The notes: generated by a model not told the origin, from the sequence alone. Shown: positions 26,293-34,895, counted from the first letter of the stretch. The stretch: 64,000 bases of DNA from Streptomyces flavidovirens DSM 40150 (GCF_000429085.1 NZ_AUBE01000002.1:164824-228823); one strand, 5' to 3'. Translations and numbers: made by a program.

Positions 26293-27432
26293 GTTGATCC
26301 GCACGTACCCGTCGGTGAGGTCGCAGCCATACACGGTGAAGGCGCCGTCGGCGATCCCCAGGTCCACCTGGATGACCACCTCGCTCCCCCTCAGGTACGC
26401 GGAGGTCTTCGCCAGCAGGGCGTCGTCCGGCTCCTGCGGGTACATCGGGAGGTCACCGAAGCGGATAGTCAGGCGCTCGGGGTCGATGTCCGTCTCGTCG
26501 TGCAGCTTTCCGACCGCCATCGCCACCCGGCCCCAGTTGGGGTCGGCCCCGTGCACGGCGGTCTTGACCAGCGGGGAGTTGACCACGCTCTTGCCGACCC
26601 GCTTGGCCTGGGCGTCGTCACGGGCACCGGTGACGTGCACCTCGATGAGCTTGGACGCCCCCTCGCCGTCGGAGGCGATGTCCCGCACGAGGCTGAGTGC
26701 GCAGCGGTACAGAGCTTCCTCGAAGGCGTCCGGGTCGACGCCCCCCGCCAGGCCGTTGGCGAAGATGGCGGCGGTGTCGCTCGTCGAGGTGTCCGTGTCG
26801 ATGCTGAGCGCGTTGAACGTCCTGTCCATGACCCGCCGGAACACGGCGTCGAGCTGGTCGGCGGGCACGTCGGCGTCGGTGAAGAAGAACGTCAGCAGGG
26901 TGGCCATATTGGGCTCGATCATGCCCACCCCCTTGGCGATCCCGGTGATCACGGCCTCGCCGCACGGTACGGAGCAGTGCTTGGCGCGGGTGTCCGTCGT
27001 CATGATGGCGCCGGCTGCCTTGCGGAAGTCCGCGTCCGGAAATGGCCAGCGCAGCGCGTCAAGCCCGGTTCGGATGCTGTCCATCGGGTAGCGGCGGCCG
27101 ATCACGCCGGTCGAGGCGATGAGCAGTTCCTCGGGGGCGATACCGATGATCTCCGCGACCCGCTGCCGGACCTCGGCGGCGTGCTCGGCCCCGGCCCGGC
27201 CCGTCGCGACGTTCGCGTTGCGCGACAGGACGACCATGCCCCGGCCCCGCCGGGCAGCCGCGGCCTCCCGGCTGAGCACAACGCTGGGCCCGGCGAAGCG
27301 TGAGCGCGTAAACACCGCCGCCGACCTAGCCGGAACCTCCGAGACGACGACCGCGAAGTCGTCGCCGATGTCCTTGAGCCCCATGTTCTGCGTGATGCTG
27401 CGAAAGCCCCGGGGGACCGCGGCGTCGTCCAT
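26275..27432 (-). CDS. argJ: Glutamate N-acetyltransferase/ornithine acetyltransferase, OAT2-like
   Basis: A 385-residue ArgJ/OAT-family enzyme that moves an acetyl group between N-acetylornithine and glutamate. The precursor self-cleaves before T178 in EPNMATLLTFFFTDA. That stretch, the NALSIDTDTSTSDTA core, and the GCDLTDGYVRINADYTT end resemble, from memory, the OAT2 protein of the clavulanic acid cluster more than the housekeeping ArgJ. ATG 27432 has GGAGGTC six bases upstream. It is divergent from the CarB-like gene across 234 bp. It likely raises ornithine supply for the pathway. OAT2 in S. clavuligerus has a similar context beside a beta-lactam synthetase. Confidence 0.9.
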   Translation of the reverse strand: MDDAAVPRGFRSITQNMGLKDIGDDFAVVVSEVPARSAAVFTRSRFAGPSVVLSREAAAARRGRGMVVLSRNANVATGRAGAEHAAEVRQRVAEIIGIAPEELLIASTGVIGRRYPMDSIRTGLDALRWPFPDADFRKAAGAIMTTDTRAKHCSVPCGEAVITGIAKGVGMIEPNMATLLTFFFTDADVPADQLDAVFRRVMDRTFNALSIDTDTSTSDTAAIFANGLAGGVDPDAFEEALYRCALSLVRDIASDGEGASKLIEVHVTGARDDAQAKRVGKSVVNSPLVKTAVHGADPNWGRVAMAVGKLHDETDIDPERLTIRFGDLPMYPQEPDDALLAKTSAYLRGSEVVIQVDLGIADGAFTVYGCDLTDGYVRINADYTT

Positions 27433-27666
27433 GGCCGACCTCCATGCGTGGCCGCCGAGGCGGCCGTACGAGTGCGATGCGCCCGACCATAACGCATGAA
27501 AATTCCAGGCACCGTACGTTTCCACTCCTGCGTCGACCAGTCCAAAACGGCCACCGGAGGCCAACTACCCACGCCGGTCCGCATGGTGGACGCCCATTGC
27601 GTTTGACCGCCCACCCGATTGAGCATGCTGACTGCCGCATACTTATCCTCCGAAAGGGGAGGCCGC
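27433..27666. promoter_or_regulatory. Divergent promoter region, argJ and CarB-like gene
   Basis: These 234 bases separate two divergent genes and are less GC-rich than their surroundings. An A/T core TGAAAATTC at 27497-27505 vaguely recalls an ArgR box half-site. The match is too weak to call an operator. No gene is seen. Confidence 0.4.
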
Positions 27667-28446
27667 GTGCCTACGAGCAATCCTGAGACGATGAGCATGA
27701 GATGCGAGACACTCCCCGGAGCGGTGGCTCTCGTCGAGTTCTCCGAAGCACACGAACAGAACCCGTTCAGCAGGGCCCGCATGCGGGAACTCACGCGTCT
27801 GCTCCGCTCGCTGGACGCGGACGACTCGGTGGCGTGCGTGGTCCTCACCGGCGGACCGGGGCGCTCCTTCGGTGCCGGCGGCGACTTCAACGAGGTGTCC
27901 GAGTTCACCGGCGGAGACGAGGTCGACGGCTGGATCGACGACATCACCGACCTGTACACGACCATCGCCGGCATATCGAAGCCCGTCGTGGCGGCGATCG
28001 ACGGTTACGCGATCGGTGTCGGCCTCCAGATCGCGCTCTGCTGCGACTTCCGTATCGGCAGCCGCGAAGCGAAACTCGTGATGCCGGAGTTCCGGGTGGG
28101 CATCGCCTGCAACTTCGGCGGCTACATGCTGGAGACCGTGGTGGGCCGCAGCGTCATGCAGGACATGCTGTACACCTGCGCCGAGTGGCCCGCCGACCGC
28201 GCCCTCGCCGACCGCCTCCTCCACGAGGTCACGGAACCCGCCGCCCTGCTGGACCGCGCGATCACCCACGCACGGCGGATCGCCGGCTACACCGCCGCAG
28301 CCGTCCGTTCCACCCGCCCCCGCGTCAACGGCCCCTACATCGAGGGCCTGATGCGCGTACGGGAGGAGGGCAAGCGCTCGCACCGCACAGCCTTCTCGAC
28401 CGGCGAAGCTCAACAGCGTATGCGCCGCATCATCGGCAAGACCTGA
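27667..28446 (+). CDS. CarB-like carboxymethylproline synthase (crotonase superfamily)
   Basis: A 259-residue crotonase-fold protein matching CarB (250 residues), not ordinary enoyl-CoA hydratases. It shares NPFSR (32-36), RSFGAGGDFNEV (66-77), WIDDITDLY (89-97), KPVVAAIDGYAIGVGLQ (105-121), VMPEFRVGIAC (138-148), MQDMLYTC and HRTAF (239-243). E141 matches CarB Glu131, Q121 matches Gln111, H239 matches His229; CarB Met108 is Val118 here. CarB decarboxylates malonyl-CoA to an enolate and adds it to pyrroline-5-carboxylate/glutamate semialdehyde. GTG 27667 follows GGGGAGG closely; ATG 27691 is the alternative. It is the last gene of the accessory region, divergent from argJ. Confidence 0.87.
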   Translation: MPTSNPETMSMRCETLPGAVALVEFSEAHEQNPFSRARMRELTRLLRSLDADDSVACVVLTGGPGRSFGAGGDFNEVSEFTGGDEVDGWIDDITDLYTTIAGISKPVVAAIDGYAIGVGLQIALCCDFRIGSREAKLVMPEFRVGIACNFGGYMLETVVGRSVMQDMLYTCAEWPADRALADRLLHEVTEPAALLDRAITHARRIAGYTAAAVRSTRPRVNGPYIEGLMRVREEGKRSHRTAFSTGEAQQRMRRIIGKT

Positions 28447-28524
28447 AGCCCGACCCCCGACGCGACGGTCCGACCCCTCGCCGACCGGGCCCTCTTGCCC
28501 ACCCTCCACGTCCACACGCGGGCG

Positions 28525-28858
28525 CAGGCCCACCTGGCCGCAGACCGACGCAGGCGCAGACCGACGCGGGCGCAGGCCAATGCGGGCACAGACCAACCCC
28601 GCCGCAGGCCGACGCCGGTGGAGGCCGACGCGGGTGGAGGCCGACGCGGGCCCAGACCAACCCGTCGCAGGCCCACCCGGCCGCAGGCCGACGCGGCCGC
28701 ACGCCAACGCGGGCACAGACCAACCCCGCCGCAGGCCGACGCGGGTGCGGGCCAACGCGGGCGGAGGCCGACGCGGGCACAGACCAACCCGGCCGCAGGC
28801 CGACGCAGGCTCAGATCAACCCCTCCGCAGGCCCACCCGCCGCAGGCCGACGCGGGGG
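28525..28858. repeat. 21-copy 16-bp tandem repeat at the edge of the accessory region
   Basis: Units of 16 bases (two are 15) run head to tail, alternating roughly between CAGGCCGACGCGGGCA and CAGACCAACCCCGCCG. Because 16 is not a multiple of three and the copies shift all frames, the array is not selected as coding, although frames stay open through it. The rest of the 28447-28942 interval (about 78 bp before and 84 bp after) shows no gene. The array separates the CarB-like gene from the core chromosome genes. Confidence 0.92.
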
Positions 28859-28942
28859 CGGTCCGAGGGGCGCGAGCCGTGCGCGCGCGTCGGGCTGCGC
28901 CCGGAACGGTGCCGAACGTCGCCGCCTGCGCCGCGTGCCCGG

Positions 28943-29836
28943 TCAGCCCTCTGCCGGGGCGCGGCCGGTCAGGGTGGCCAGGCTGGTGCGGACGTGGGTC
29001 ATGTGGGCCTGCATCTCCTCGCGTGCGTCTTCGTGCTCGCGCAGGACGCGTTCCGTCTCCCGTACGACGCGCTCCTCGCGCACCCGCGCCTGGGCGAGGA
29101 TCTCGGCGGCCTGCGCCTCCGCGTTCTCCTGGTCGTGACGGGCCGCCTCCTCCGCCTCCGTCATGGCCCGCTTCGCGTCAGCGAGGCCGGCCTCCGCCAG
29201 AGCAGTCAGCTCGGCGTGGCGGGCGTCCAACTCCGCCGCCCGCCCAGCGAATTCGCGCTCGGCGCCTTCCCAGCGCTCCGCGTGCTCCTTCTCCTGCTCG
29301 GCGAGCAGGGCGGCCGTACGCTGCCGCATCTCCTTGAGCGCCGCGACGGCCTCGCCCCGCCACTCCTTCACGTCCCGGCGTGCCCCGGTCCTGATCTCGT
29401 CGGCGGCGCCCTGGGCTCCGAGAATGATCTGCCGGGCGCGGGTCTCGGCGTCCGCCAGTACCGTCTGGGCGTGCTCACGGGCCGCGTCACGGGCCGCGGC
29501 GGCCGCCGCCGCAGCCTCGTCGCGCAGCGCCTGGGCCTCGTCGCGTGCCGCGGCCGCCAGTTGCGCCGCCTCTTCCTCGACCACCGCGAGCAGGTGCTGG
29601 GCGCGCTCACCAAGCGCCTCGTACGTCTGCGGAGGGAGCCCGTCGGCCTGTTCGCGCATCCGCGCCGCCTCCGCCTCCATCTCCCTGGTCAGGACGGTGA
29701 GGCGCGCGGCGCGCTCCCATGCGGCGTCGCGGTCCTGGGAGAGCCCGGCGGCGTACCGCTCCACCTGGTCCGGACGGTAGCCGCGGCCCCGTCCGGCGAC
29801 GAAGCCGTGAGGTGACGGTGAAACCGATGCACTCAT
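28943..29836 (-). CDS. FilP/DivIVA-like coiled-coil protein (cellulose-binding protein family)
   Basis: A 297-residue protein that is almost entirely Ala/Glu/Arg-rich coiled coil (from residue ~35 to 280). It is preceded by a short head HGFVAGRGRGYRPDQVERY that matches the start of Streptomyces FilP-type proteins (YGFELVRRGYDRGQVD), itself DivIVA-like. Such proteins form cytoskeletal filaments near hyphal tips. ATG 29836 is preferred over the upstream in-frame start at 29875, as AAGGGG lies nine bases before it. It is probably a paralogue of filP, not filP itself. Confidence 0.75.
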   Translation of the reverse strand: MSASVSPSPHGFVAGRGRGYRPDQVERYAAGLSQDRDAAWERAARLTVLTREMEAEAARMREQADGLPPQTYEALGERAQHLLAVVEEEAAQLAAAARDEAQALRDEAAAAAAAARDAAREHAQTVLADAETRARQIILGAQGAADEIRTGARRDVKEWRGEAVAALKEMRQRTAALLAEQEKEHAERWEGAEREFAGRAAELDARHAELTALAEAGLADAKRAMTEAEEAARHDQENAEAQAAEILAQARVREERVVRETERVLREHEDAREEMQAHMTHVRTSLATLTGRAPAEG

Positions 29837-30119
29837 CCTTGAACCCCTTCGACGCACGACACAATCCGTCGTCATCTTGGCGGATCACACTCAAGCGCCC
29901 AAAACCCGACACTCCGCCTGATCGCTCCGGTCAAGCGTGCGCCATTTACCGTCAGAAGTCCGAATCGGTACGTCGTCGGGCGACGCGCCGAAGAGCTTTT
30001 CGGCCGCCGACTCGCCCGACGGCGCGCCATAAGAACATGACCAGGGCACCCGACCCGCCATGCGGGTCGAGCGCCCCGAATTCCACGATCCGTCAGGCCT
30101 CAGACCGTCAGTCGTCCGC

Positions 30120-33029
30120 TCAGAGCAGTCCGTCCCACATCTGCTCCAGCAGCACCGACCACCAGCTCTCCGGCGACGCCAGCGCCGCCGGGTCCAGCGC
30201 GGCCAGCTGCGCCTGGAAGTCGACCGTCCAGCGTCCGGCCTGCTCGGGCGTGAGGCCGAAGCGCAGTCGCCACATGTGCCCGAGCAGCGCCAGCGAACGG
30301 GTGAACTCCGGCAACCCGGTGTTCACGAACTGCGGCGGCACCGGCTGCCCGCCCGGACCCGCCTCCACCGGTACGGCCACGATGTTCGCCGTGCCGTACT
30401 GCACGCAGACCGCCCTGCCGAAGTCACTGCCCATGACGAGGTACGAGCCCGCGTCCGAGGCCGCCTGCACCCCGCGCTGCGCCGCGAGCTCCGCAAGCGT
30501 CGGCACCGGCTGGCCCGGCACCGCCTGCGCCCAGAAGAACGGCCCGAAATCGACGGGCAGACCCGCCCACACAAGCGTGCGGGCCACGATCTCCGGTACG
30601 CCCTGACGCGACACCGCCGCCTGGTCGAAGCGGAAGATGCCCTGCGGCCCGAAGGCCCCCAGCAGTTCGTGCGCGATGCCCTCGGGCGGAATCGGCGGCG
30701 CCTGCATCAGCTGACCCGGCGGCGGCAACGGCACGCGCACCGGCGCCGGGCGCGCCGGACCGTCCGCGACCTGGTGCAACTCCCCCTGATGGGTGAGGAG
30801 ATGCCGCATGCCCTGCTGGCGGCTCGCGTGATCCTTCCCGTACGGCGCCACGCTCGTGATCCGCACCTGCGGCCAGGTCTCGCGGATCATGCGGGCGCAG
30901 TAACCACCGGGCAGCTCGCACGACTCCAGCTCCGTGTGCAGCTCCAGCACCTGCTGCGGCGGCACGTTCATGGCGCGCAGCTCGTGCAGCATCTGCCACT
31001 CCGGGTGCGGGGTGCCGGGCGCGGAGCGGCGGATGAGCTGCTGCTCGCTGCCGTCCTGGGCGCGGTAGCGCAATACGGCCTGATAGCCGGGGCCGACCGT
31101 CGGCAGCCCGGTCGGCTGGGGCTGCGGATAGCCGTAGCCCTGGCGCTGCGGCTGCGGAGGCTGCGGCATCGGCGCGGCGCCGGGCGGCATTCCCGGCGGG
31201 CCGGGCGGGCCGGGAGGCCCCGGAGGCTGCGGCGCGCCGGGCGGCGGACCGACCTGGCCGGGACCGGCCAGCATGGTCGCCGCGTGATGCACACCGCCGC
31301 CGGGCGGGCCGGGAGGCTGGGGGGCGCCGGGCATGCCGCCACCCTGGCTCGGGCCGGCCAGCATCGTCGCCGCATGATGAACGCCTCCACCGGGCGGCGG
31401 AGTCGAACCAGGCGCACCGGGCGGTCCGGGCGGACCAGGCGGACCGGGCGGAGTCGGCTGACCAGGAGCACCCGGCGGCCCAGGAGGCTGCGGGGCGCCG
31501 GGCATGCCGCCACCCTGGCTCGGGCCGGCCAGCATCGTCGCCGCATGATGAACGCCCCCACCAGGCGGCGGAGTCGCACCAGGCGCACCAGGCGGCTGCG
31601 CCCCCTCGGGACCCAACGACGAAACGAACTGCGTCGGTACGTACCCACCCGCCGGGGCACCGGGCGTGCCCGGCCCCGAGGGAGGCGGCGGAACGGCACC
31701 GGCGCGCGCGCCCGGCGTACCGGGGGCGCCAGGCGGCGGCGGAGGCGTCGAACCGCTCCCACGCCCGGCGCCCGGCACCGCGGCCTTGCCGGTCGCGGCG
31801 TCGGCGATCTCCTCGGCGTCGGACCGGGGCCCACCGGGGCGTACGGGCGTCGCGGGCGGCTGCGGAGCCGCACCGGGCACCGCGGGGGCGACCGTGGTCG
31901 AGGGCAAGCCACTGCCGCCGGACATCAGCGCCGTCTTGGCCTCCGGCGGCACGCCGGGCGGCGGGGTGTCGTCCTCGTCGGACCCGCTGAGCGGCGGCGC
32001 GAAAACCGTCGCCGGCAGCGGAACGGACGCGTCGTCGGAGCCGGTGGCCGAGTTGGTGTCGGTCCCGGCCCAGGGGGTCGCCCCGGCGGGCGCCGCGGGG
32101 ACCCCGTCGGAAGCGGTCGGCTCATGGTCACCCTGGCCCGCGGTGGGCCAGGAAGTACCACTGGCCCCGCGTTCGGCCTGCGAAGCGTTCTCACTTCCGA
32201 CGCCGCCCCAACTCCCGGCACCGGCCGTCGAACTGGCGTCACCCGACACCCCGCGGACACCGGCCCCACCCAAATTCCCACCGACGGGCACCGAACGGGC
32301 GTCACCGGGTGCCACCTGGCCACCGGCGCCGCCCCAACCGGCACCGGAGGACGAGCCGCGCCCACCCCCCGTACCGCCCAAGTCCCCACCCGCCGTGGCG
32401 GAAGCCGCCCCCGCACTCAAGGCGTCGGCCCAGTCACCGCGCGACGACGCCGAACCGGCCCCGCCCTGCGGCCCGTTGCCGACCACACCGGCAGAACCGG
32501 GAGCACCGGAAGAACCGTCAGATCCAGCAGATCCGGCGGAACCGGCGAGAGGCCAGTCGCCATCCGCCGAAGAAGACGCACGCGCACCGGCCCCACCCGC
32601 ACCCCCCGCCCCCATAGCAGGCGCGTCCGCCCCCGCCCCGCCACGATCCGGAATGCCCATCTTGTCCGCCGCGTCCTGGAGCCACTCCGGCGGCGTCAAC
32701 AGGAACGACGTCTGCTCCAGATCCACCCGCTGCGCCGGAGCCGGCCCCACGTCCGCCGCCGGTGACGTGCCCGGCGCCCCGTACTCCTCCTCGTACCGGC
32801 GGATCACCTCACCCACCGGCAGACCGGGCCACAGCGTGGCCTCGCCGCTGTCCCGCGCGATGACCAGGCGCTGCCTGCCGCCGGAGGCGGGACCACCCGC
32901 ACGGTCCTCCGCCCAGACCACGAATCCGAGTTCGAACTCGCGCACCCGCACCTCACGGTGCGACGGCACGGGCACGTCCCCGTTGACCCACTCTTCCGCG
33001 CGCTCCTGCGCCTGCGCGAAGGTCACCAC
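30120..33029 (-). CDS. Large multidomain protein: Imm35/YrhB-like head, Pro/Gly linker, deaminase-like domain, SUKH-4 domain
   Basis: A 969-residue protein. Residues 1-85 resemble the YrhB/Imm35 immunity fold (FVVWAEDRAGG, IARDSGEATLWPG). Residues ~90-620 are low-complexity Pro/Gly/Ser with collagen-like PPGPPG runs and three copies of a GGVHHAATMLAGP block. Residues ~625-740 look like a nucleotide-deaminase-like domain (HPEWQMLHELRAM, HTELESCELPGGYC), and the C-terminus resembles SUKH-4. Such genes are common in Streptomyces next to SMI1/SUKH genes and belong to polymorphic-toxin/immunity repertoires. Start: GTG 33029 or the adjacent GTG 33026. It lies 7 bp downstream of the SMI1 gene, so the two are cotranscribed. 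Confidence 0.75.
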   Translation of the reverse strand: MVTFAQAQERAEEWVNGDVPVPSHREVRVREFELGFVVWAEDRAGGPASGGRQRLVIARDSGEATLWPGLPVGEVIRRYEEEYGAPGTSPAADVGPAPAQRVDLEQTSFLLTPPEWLQDAADKMGIPDRGGAGADAPAMGAGGAGGAGARASSSADGDWPLAGSAGSAGSDGSSGAPGSAGVVGNGPQGGAGSASSRGDWADALSAGAASATAGGDLGGTGGGRGSSSGAGWGGAGGQVAPGDARSVPVGGNLGGAGVRGVSGDASSTAGAGSWGGVGSENASQAERGASGTSWPTAGQGDHEPTASDGVPAAPAGATPWAGTDTNSATGSDDASVPLPATVFAPPLSGSDEDDTPPPGVPPEAKTALMSGGSGLPSTTVAPAVPGAAPQPPATPVRPGGPRSDAEEIADAATGKAAVPGAGRGSGSTPPPPPGAPGTPGARAGAVPPPPSGPGTPGAPAGGYVPTQFVSSLGPEGAQPPGAPGATPPPGGGVHHAATMLAGPSQGGGMPGAPQPPGPPGAPGQPTPPGPPGPPGPPGAPGSTPPPGGGVHHAATMLAGPSQGGGMPGAPQPPGPPGGGVHHAATMLAGPGQVGPPPGAPQPPGPPGPPGPPGMPPGAAPMPQPPQPQRQGYGYPQPQPTGLPTVGPGYQAVLRYRAQDGSEQQLIRRSAPGTPHPEWQMLHELRAMNVPPQQVLELHTELESCELPGGYCARMIRETWPQVRITSVAPYGKDHASRQQGMRHLLTHQGELHQVADGPARPAPVRVPLPPPGQLMQAPPIPPEGIAHELLGAFGPQGIFRFDQAAVSRQGVPEIVARTLVWAGLPVDFGPFFWAQAVPGQPVPTLAELAAQRGVQAASDAGSYLVMGSDFGRAVCVQYGTANIVAVPVEAGPGGQPVPPQFVNTGLPEFTRSLALLGHMWRLRFGLTPEQAGRWTVDFQAQLAALDPAALASPESWWSVLLEQMWDGLL

Positions 33030-33036
33030 CGGACCG

Positions 33037-34020
33037 TCACCCCTCGTCCGAAACCGGGACGGCGCGCGCGAAGCCGCCGTCGACCATCAGGTTCGCCACG
33101 GTCTCCAGCTCCGGCGGGTTGCCCGCCAGCCGCTGCAGAAAGGCGTCGAAGTCGTCGCCGCAGGGCAGCAGCAGCCGCTCCACGCGCTCGTGCACCGTCC
33201 AGCCGTCGCGGTCCCGCGCGTCGTCGTACGCGACGAACCACACCGACCCGGCACCCTCGCCCCTGACCTTCACGGCCAGCAGACCGCCCTGCACGAAGGC
33301 GACACCCAGGTAGTCCTTGGTCATGTGGTCGCGCAGGCACTTGTTGACGTACACCAGATCGTTCACAGCGGCCTCGTCCCGCACCGTGAAAAACGGCTGG
33401 TCGACCAGCAGCCCCAGCTCCGCGTCCAGCGCCGCGCCCACCGGCGCACAGCCGCCCGCCGCCTTCAGGAAGGACCGGTACGCACCCGGCAGCCGGTAAC
33501 CGAGGTCTTCCTCCACGCCCAGGATCTGCTGCTCAGTCACCGATACAGAACCCTTCGGCAGCCCGAAATGGGCCGGCCGCGTCTCCTGCAACGGGCGCGT
33601 GCCCCGCTTCTCCTGATCGACGGCAGCCGTCGCGAGCCCGCCGTGGTGGCGCAGCAGCGCTTTCACCTCTACGGGTACGAGTTCCATCCGCCGGGTGTTC
33701 GGCACGTGGTGCCAGGTCCAGCCGTGCGGAGTGGCGACCGCCGGAATGGTGTCCCACAGGTCGTGCCCGGCGGCAGCCAGCGCCGCGTTGGCGGACACGT
33801 AGTCGGTGAGCCGCAGTTCGTCGACACCGAAGCCCTCCGGGGGCTCGGCGATCTCCGCGGCGGCACGCGCGTACGGCGTGAAAACCGGAAAGCCGTCGTC
33901 GTCCACACGCACACCCCGCGGGTGGCGGGCAGCCCGGACCGGATCCGGGAAATGCACGAGCTGCCCGGCGTAGGCCGCGTTCGGTGGCGCGGCTTGCTGC
34001 CCGAGCCGACCTGTCGTCAT
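33037..34020 (-). CDS. SMI1/KNR4 (SUKH-1) family protein
   Basis: A 327-residue protein with a SUKH/SMI1-type core in its second half (SVTEQQILGVEEDLGYRLPGAYRSFLKAAGG, about residues 155-190, and the VYVNKCLRDHM stretch). SUKH proteins are mostly immunity proteins against nuclease and deaminase toxins. ATG 34020 has AGGGGGC nine bases upstream, so the longer upstream frame is not used. It is divergent from the YwqJ-like deaminase at 34259 and cotranscribed with the SUKH-4 gene. Confidence 0.78.
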   Translation of the reverse strand: MTTGRLGQQAAPPNAAYAGQLVHFPDPVRAARHPRGVRVDDDGFPVFTPYARAAAEIAEPPEGFGVDELRLTDYVSANAALAAAGHDLWDTIPAVATPHGWTWHHVPNTRRMELVPVEVKALLRHHGGLATAAVDQEKRGTRPLQETRPAHFGLPKGSVSVTEQQILGVEEDLGYRLPGAYRSFLKAAGGCAPVGAALDAELGLLVDQPFFTVRDEAAVNDLVYVNKCLRDHMTKDYLGVAFVQGGLLAVKVRGEGAGSVWFVAYDDARDRDGWTVHERVERLLLPCGDDFDAFLQRLAGNPPELETVANLMVDGGFARAVPVSDEG

Positions 34021-34258
34021 GGCGGATGCCCCCTGCTGCGTCTGGCTGGTTCGCACAGCCTATGCGGTGGGGCACCAGGCGGTCCCGCCCCTCGCCTTGC
34101 GTAACGAACCGTCACACCGAGGTCACCACCCGGCCACACACGTACAAGATTCACTGACCCAGCTTCCGTACCACTGGACACATTTGGCAGGCTGTCCAGC
34201 AACGCGGGGGCGTGCACACCAGCGGCTACCGTCGCGGGCACGGGAGGGGAGCACCACC

Positions 34259-34885
34259 ATGCACATCGCACAGACAGCCGCTACGACGACACCGACGGGC
34301 ACGGCCACGACGACGACAGCGACACCGACGGCGGCGACAGCGACGGCCACAGGCGCCGACGCAGGCACAGGATCGGGCACGGCCACAGGAACCGCCGGAG
34401 ACCCGCGCCTCACCTGGAGCAGCACCGAACCCACCCGCGTGCCCGCGATCAGCCACCGCCGCGACGGCATCCTCCCGACAGTCGCCGCCGCACTCTCCGT
34501 GCGCGGCACCGACACGCTGACGTGCACCGCGGGCAGAGGCGACCAGCCGCCCCCGCTGCACCCGCTCGTCCAAGACTTCCTCGACACCCTCAGCAGCGGC
34601 CAACGGGAACGCTTCACCGGCCGCTGCCCGGAAGCGATCCTCCTCTCCCGCCACATCACCGCCACCGAGGGATCACGCTCCAAGCGCGCCTCCCGCAAGC
34701 CCCTCACCACAGGCGAGGCCCGCCGCTCCCTGAAGCACTCCAAGCTCACGGCGCGCCGCATCCGCGAGGACGGGGACCCGCTGCACGGCAGTTACGCGCC
34801 GCCGTGCCGCTCCTGTACGCCCATGCTCGCCCATTTCGGTGTACGTGCCGTAGACCTGACCGCGACCACTACCGAGAAGGGCTGA
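34259..34885 (+). CDS. YwqJ-like putative deaminase
   Basis: A 208-residue protein with a Thr/Ala-rich N-terminus (~50 residues) followed by a cytidine-deaminase-like zinc site. The catalytic Glu is in GRCPEAILLSRH (near 122) and the metal cysteines in YAPPCRSCTPML (near 181-192). This is the pattern of the YwqJ family of nucleic acid/nucleotide deaminases. GAGGGGAG precedes ATG 34259. It lies 10 bp before a SUKH-3 gene, a common toxin-like/immunity-like pairing. Whether it acts as a toxin or a regulatory deaminase is unknown. Confidence 0.75.
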   Translation: MHIAQTAATTTPTGTATTTTATPTAATATATGADAGTGSGTATGTAGDPRLTWSSTEPTRVPAISHRRDGILPTVAAALSVRGTDTLTCTAGRGDQPPPLHPLVQDFLDTLSSGQRERFTGRCPEAILLSRHITATEGSRSKRASRKPLTTGEARRSLKHSKLTARRIREDGDPLHGSYAPPCRSCTPMLAHFGVRAVDLTATTTEKG

Positions 34886-34895
34886 CCCGCAGCCG

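Noticed and set aside
27497..27505. ArgR box upstream of argJ
   Set aside because: Only a short A/T core resembles a half-site; no second half at the right spacing.
27667..28446. Ordinary enoyl-CoA hydratase
   Set aside because: RSFGAGGDFNEV, WIDDITDLY and VMPEFRVGI match carboxymethylproline synthase CarB rather than beta-oxidation hydratases, and no beta-oxidation genes are near.
28525..28858. CRISPR array
   Set aside because: Units are contiguous with no spacers, and no cas genes are present.
28495..29337. Open frames through the 16-bp repeat array
   Set aside because: The 16-bp period changes the frame each unit and no start with a ribosome-binding site exists; all three frames are open only because the unit lacks stops.
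30060..32765. 901-codon plus-strand open frame
   Set aside because: Arg/His-rich shadow of the SUKH-4 gene, produced by its Pro/Gly codons.
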